From Alphaproteobacteria bacterium MarineAlpha9_Bin7 (GTDB taxonomy: Bacteria; Pseudomonadota; Alphaproteobacteria; UBA7887): a stretch of DNA of 9,220 bases. The notes under the pieces are model-generated. The model worked only from the letters and a program-made list of their open reading frames with translations. It had not been told where the DNA came from and searched no databases. Below are positions 7,015 through 9,220 of the stretch, in pieces. Every line of letters begins with the position of its first letter. Within the stretch, counting starts at the first letter, position 1. The position numbers and the translations under genes were made by a program. The stretch spans positions 1 to 9,220 of the forward strand of contig PTKD01000063.1 of NCBI GenBank assembly GCA_002938115.1, written 5' to 3'.

Positions 7015-8019
7015 CTAACCAAGAGCCGCCGTAGCAGCTGACTCCGGTAATTCCTCGCCCATGCAGCGCTGATAATATTCGGCTATCAATGGTCTCTCTA
7101 ATTCGTCGCATTTGTTCAAAAACGTGGTCCGAAACCCAAACGCTACATCATTAAATATTTCCGCATTTTCAGCCCAAGTAATAACGGTTCTTGGCGACAT
7201 AACTGTCGATATATCGCCATTCATAAAACCCGAACGCGTCAGCGCCGCAACGTCTACCATCGCAGAGATCTCTTTCTCGCGCTTCTCGTAACTACTCGAG
7301 CTTAACTTTGACTTTACAATTTCGACCTCTTCGTCGTGGGCCAAATAGTTGAGCGTGGCCACAATATTCCACCGATCCATCTGACCCTGATTTATCTGCT
7401 GTGTCCCATGATACAGACCTGACGTATCCCCAAGTCCAATCGTGTTTGCAGTAGCAAAAAGACGGAAGGCAGGATGAGGATGTATTATTCTGTTCTGATC
7501 CAATAGCGTCATTTTTCCGTCCACCTCTAGGACACGCTGAATGACAAACATCACGTCCGGTCTACCCGCGTCATATTCGTCGAACACAAGAGCAGTGGGA
7601 GACTGCAGTGCCCAAGGCAACATACCTTCACGAAATTCTGTTACCTGCTTTCCGTCGCGAAGGACAATTGCGTCCTTCCCGATCAGATCAATACGACTGA
7701 TGTGACTGTCGAGGTTGATGCGGACACAGGGCCAGTTGATTCGCGCTGCTACTTGCTCGATATGGGTGGATTTTCCAGTACCGTGATATCCTTGAATCAA
7801 AACTCTGCGGTTATGGGCAAAACCAGCCAATATTGCGAGCGACGTCTCAGGGTCGAACCGATACGATTCATCGACGATGGGCACATGTTCTTCAGACTCC
7901 GAAAACGCCGGAACCTGCATATCACTATCTATACCGAAAGTTTGGCGCACCGATATTTTGATATCGGGCTGACGAGCAACAGACCCATTCGGAGCGTCAG
8001 GAGTAATGATTGCGACCAT
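7015..8019 (-). CDS. cobS: Aerobic cobaltochelatase subunit CobS (AAA+ ATPase)
   Basis: CobS is the MoxR-like AAA+ motor of the CobN-CobS-CobT cobalt chelatase and forms a hexameric ring with CobT. The 334 residues are full length. The Walker A motif GYHGTGKS lies at 77-84 (Lys83), and Walker B LVFDE at 144-148 (Asp147, Glu148). Other landmarks are NLDSHISRIDLIGKDAI at 102-118, LFATANTIGLGDTSGLYHG in the sensor region, and STVMSPRTVITWAENAEIF near the C-terminal third; all are diagnostic of CobS. The start ATG at 8019 has AGGA at 8032-8029 with a 9-nt gap, the best ribosome-binding site in this unit. It lies 41 bp behind the J-domain gene and 7 bp ahead of cobT. This is not the cobalamin synthase also called CobS in enteric bacteria. 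Confidence 0.97.
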   Translation of the reverse strand: MVAIITPDAPNGSVARQPDIKISVRQTFGIDSDMQVPAFSESEEHVPIVDESYRFDPETSLAILAGFAHNRRVLIQGYHGTGKSTHIEQVAARINWPCVRINLDSHISRIDLIGKDAIVLRDGKQVTEFREGMLPWALQSPTALVFDEYDAGRPDVMFVIQRVLEVDGKMTLLDQNRIIHPHPAFRLFATANTIGLGDTSGLYHGTQQINQGQMDRWNIVATLNYLAHDEEVEIVKSKLSSSSYEKREKEISAMVDVAALTRSGFMNGDISTVMSPRTVITWAENAEIFNDVAFGFRTTFLNKCDELERPLIAEYYQRCMGEELPESAATAALG

Positions 8020-8060
8020 GAATTACTATCCTGTTTATTTTGAAGATGACCCAGCGTTGT

Positions 8061-8600
8061 TCATGCCGCTACATCGTTTATAAGAAGATTGTACGACTCC
8101 TGAATGGCAACAAACTTTTTCTCTGCGTTTTTACTTCCACCATTGGCATCTGGATGGTGTCTCTTAGCCAATAACTTATACCGGGCTTTAATAGTCTCAA
8201 TAGATACCTGCTGGTCAAGCCCCAATTGTGCCAATGCCGCATCACGTGGCGTATGCGGGCGCGTAACTGACTCAGTCCCGACAAGGCCCAATGGATCGTC
8301 AAAGCGGCTGATGTTTGGCCCAGCTCCTAGTGGCCAACTCGGACGGTCCCAGACCGTGTCACGCCTTCGAATTTCCTCAATCTGAGCCTCATTCAGCCCG
8401 GCAAAAAAATTCCATGTTTGATTGTACGTGCGAACATGATCGAGGCAAAACCAGCGGAATTTACGGAGCTCCACTCGGGAACGGGGAGCTCGATACTCAC
8501 CCTCTACATTACAACTAGGCCATTCGCAGATACGGTGTTCCGAATCACACTCGGCACTACACTGCAAGGCAGCAACAAGACTAGGATGGTTACGTGACAT
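8061..8600 (-). CDS. J-domain (DnaJ-like) protein with a Cys/His metal-site-like motif, upstream of cobS
   Basis: A C-terminal J domain (about residues 120-179 from ATG 8600) contains the HPD motif at 149-151, which stimulates Hsp70 ATPase activity, followed by EKKFVAIQESYNLL. There is no Gly/Phe region and no DnaJ zinc-finger repeats, so this is a specialised co-chaperone. The N-terminal half carries CEWPSC (Cys25, Cys30) and WFCLDHV (Cys52, His55), a C-x4-C...C-x2-H pattern that could bind a metal. The TRxYNxxWNFFAGL and DRPSWPLG segments are typical of the J-proteins next to cobS in alphaproteobacteria. I chose ATG 8600 (179 residues) because relatives, as I recall, have about 25 residues before the first Cys. 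A TTG at 8654 would add 18 residues, but that stretch holds the strong 8614-8640 dyad. Its client is unknown; chelatase assembly is only a guess. Confidence 0.88.
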   Translation of the reverse strand: MSRNHPSLVAALQCSAECDSEHRICEWPSCNVEGEYRAPRSRVELRKFRWFCLDHVRTYNQTWNFFAGLNEAQIEEIRRRDTVWDRPSWPLGAGPNISRFDDPLGLVGTESVTRPHTPRDAALAQLGLDQQVSIETIKARYKLLAKRHHPDANGGSKNAEKKFVAIQESYNLLINDVAA

Positions 8601-8613
8601 ATAATTAATATGC

Positions 8614-8640
8614 GCGACTTGCCTGTTACTGGCAAGTTGC
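8614..8640. promoter_or_regulatory. Strong 27-bp dyad upstream of the J-protein-cobS-cobT unit
   Basis: ACTTGCC (8617-8623) and GGCAAGT (8631-8637) are perfect seven-base arms around a 7-base spacer. Three further pairs (8614-8616 with 8638-8640, one G-T) extend the stem to ten. It lies 14-40 nt upstream of ATG 8600 and is the longest dyad I found in the window. It may be an operator for the leftward unit or a 5'-leader hairpin. No T-run follows on either strand, which argues against a terminator. I could not find the conserved boxes of a cobalamin riboswitch around it. Confidence 0.45.
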
Positions 8641-8657
8641 TCAGATGCAATCAAACA

Positions 8658-8686
8658 TTGACATCCGGTGCCCCTTAGAATGTAAA
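8658..8686 (+). promoter_or_regulatory. Probable bolA promoter
   Basis: A perfect -35 TTGACA (8658-8663) is followed after 17 bp by TGTAAA (8681-8686), four of six -10 bases. This gives a leader of about 40 nt to the bolA ATG. A 17-bp dyad, TTAGA (8675-8679) and TCTAA (8687-8691), straddles the -10. On the minus strand, TTGTAT (8703-8698) and TTCTAA (8680-8675), 17 bp apart, are a weaker candidate promoter for the J-protein unit, overlapping this one back to back. Confidence 0.55.
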
Positions 8687-8730
8687 TCTAAAAGTGCATA
8701 CAAGATCTCTAAGCAACAACAAAGGAAGTC

Positions 8731-9039
8731 ATGTCGGTAGCCAAGACAATTGAGCGTAAGCTAACCGAACAACTCCGACCCCAATCGTTGCTGGTCGTCG
8801 ATGAATCACACCGGCACGCCGGCCACTCCAGTGCACCGATAGGTGGGGAATCGCATTTCCATGTCGAAATTACTGCGGAAGTCTTCAACAATCTTAGTCG
8901 GGTGGCACGACAAAGATTGGTGTACCGGGTCCTAAACGATGAACTCGCAGGACCTGTCCATGCACTATCACTCAATACCGCGACACCGGCCGAGGCAATA
9001 GCGAATTCTCTCGACCTTGACGCCCAAAAAAATAAATAA
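8731..9039 (+). CDS. bolA: BolA family protein (BolA1-like)
   Basis: BolA proteins pair with monothiol glutaredoxins to bind [2Fe-2S] clusters and act in iron-sulfur handling, stress response and, in some bacteria, gene regulation. The 102-residue product is full length. It has DESHRHAGH at 24-32, GESHFHVEI at 39-47, the helix RVARQRLVYRVL at 57-68 that resembles a nucleic-acid-binding segment, and the invariant His77 in VHALS, usually a cluster ligand. It contains no cysteine, as expected for the BolA1 type rather than the Cys-bearing types. The ribosome-binding site AAAGGAAG (8721-8728) is close to the ATG. It is transcribed away from the J-protein gene, probably from the TTGACA promoter. 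I see no terminator after the TAA. Confidence 0.95.
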   Translation: MSVAKTIERKLTEQLRPQSLLVVDESHRHAGHSSAPIGGESHFHVEITAEVFNNLSRVARQRLVYRVLNDELAGPVHALSLNTATPAEAIANSLDLDAQKNK

Positions 9040-9116
9040 ATACCGAAATCACACCTCGACAACAGCATAACCCAAACACCTCTTGATCTTATGAAATAAA
9101 GGATATTCTCCGGGCC

Positions 9117-9144
9117 TTTTCACAAAATTACAAAGTGCTATGCT
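9117..9144 (+). promoter_or_regulatory. Possible promoter for the gene starting at 9172
   Basis: TTTTCA (9117-9122) and TATGCT (9139-9144) are 16 bp apart and 27 bp before the next ATG. The -10 is reasonable and the -35 is poor. The 132-bp gap after bolA (9040-9171) is A/T-rich and otherwise shows no gene or dyad I would defend. Confidence 0.3.
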
Positions 9145-9171
9145 TAGCCCCAACTGGAGAGGTATCGAAAC

Positions 9172-9220
9172 ATGATTCGCTACGAGAAACTCGATGGGCC
9201 GTTCGGCCGTTCCGTGTATG
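9172..9220 (+). CDS. Start of an unidentified gene (first 16 codons; runs off the right edge)
   Basis: An ATG at 9172 has an excellent ribosome-binding site, GGAGAGG at 9156-9162, 9 nt upstream, and opens a reading frame MIRYEKLDGPFGRSVY that runs to the window edge without a stop. The strong Shine-Dalgarno, the gap after bolA and the possible promoter support a real start. Sixteen residues are too few for a family assignment and I do not recognise it. Confidence 0.65.
   Translation, partial: MIRYEKLDGPFGRSVY

Noticed and set aside
7702..8043. A 113-codon plus-strand frame opposite cobS
   Set aside because: It is antisense to the conserved AAA+ region of cobS, with no ribosome-binding site or recognisable domain.
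8601..8730. Cobalamin riboswitch upstream of the J-protein-cobS-cobT unit
   Set aside because: The region is too short and I could not find the conserved B12-box or core sequences; only a simple dyad is present.
8709..9068. A 119-codon minus-strand frame covering bolA
   Set aside because: BolA on the plus strand is unmistakable and has its own promoter and ribosome-binding site.

Overview
This 9.2 kb window looks like ordinary chromosome from an alphaproteobacterium of roughly even base composition. The evidence is the cluster bolA <-> J-domain protein - cobS - cobT - secreted phytase/esterase-like protein >< rpmB, which I remember as a recurring alphaproteobacterial arrangement (from memory, not searched), together with CobS/CobT of the aerobic cobalamin pathway and a single-chain methylmalonyl-CoA mutase. 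I see no insertion sequences, CRISPR arrays, phage genes, tRNAs or rRNAs.

Layout. (1) 1-408, minus: the N-terminal part of a hormone-sensitive-lipase-type alpha/beta hydrolase that starts at a TTG codon and runs off the left edge. (2) 409-527: a divergent intergenic region with two short dyads. (3) 528-3746, plus: a two-gene unit, methylmalonyl-CoA mutase followed by its G-protein chaperone MeaB. (4) 3747-4127, plus: a clear -35/-10 promoter and rpmB (ribosomal protein L28). (5) 8600 down to 4150, minus: a four-gene unit, J-domain protein, cobS, cobT, then an exported phytase/esterase-like protein whose TTG start overlaps the cobT stop. A likely intrinsic terminator for this unit lies inside the opposing rpmB coding sequence. 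(6) 8601-8730: a divergent regulatory region with a strong 27-bp dyad and a good bolA promoter. (7) 8731-9039, plus: bolA. (8) 9172 to the right edge, plus: the first 16 codons of an unidentified gene.

How the genes fit together. The main theme is cobalamin. CobS and CobT are the AAA+ and VWA subunits that, with CobN (not in the window), insert cobalt into the corrin ring. Methylmalonyl-CoA mutase consumes the adenosylcobalamin product to convert (R)-methylmalonyl-CoA to succinyl-CoA, and MeaB guards cofactor loading on the mutase. Supply and use of B12 are thus encoded within 8 kb, although on opposite strands and separated by rpmB. BolA is an iron-sulfur/redox regulator and partner of monothiol glutaredoxins.

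No wholly new system is evident. The items most worth a second look are the TTG-started hydrolase, the exported protein coupled to cobT, the Cys/His-bearing J-protein upstream of cobS, the strong dyad in front of the J-protein/cobST unit, and the terminator embedded in rpmB.
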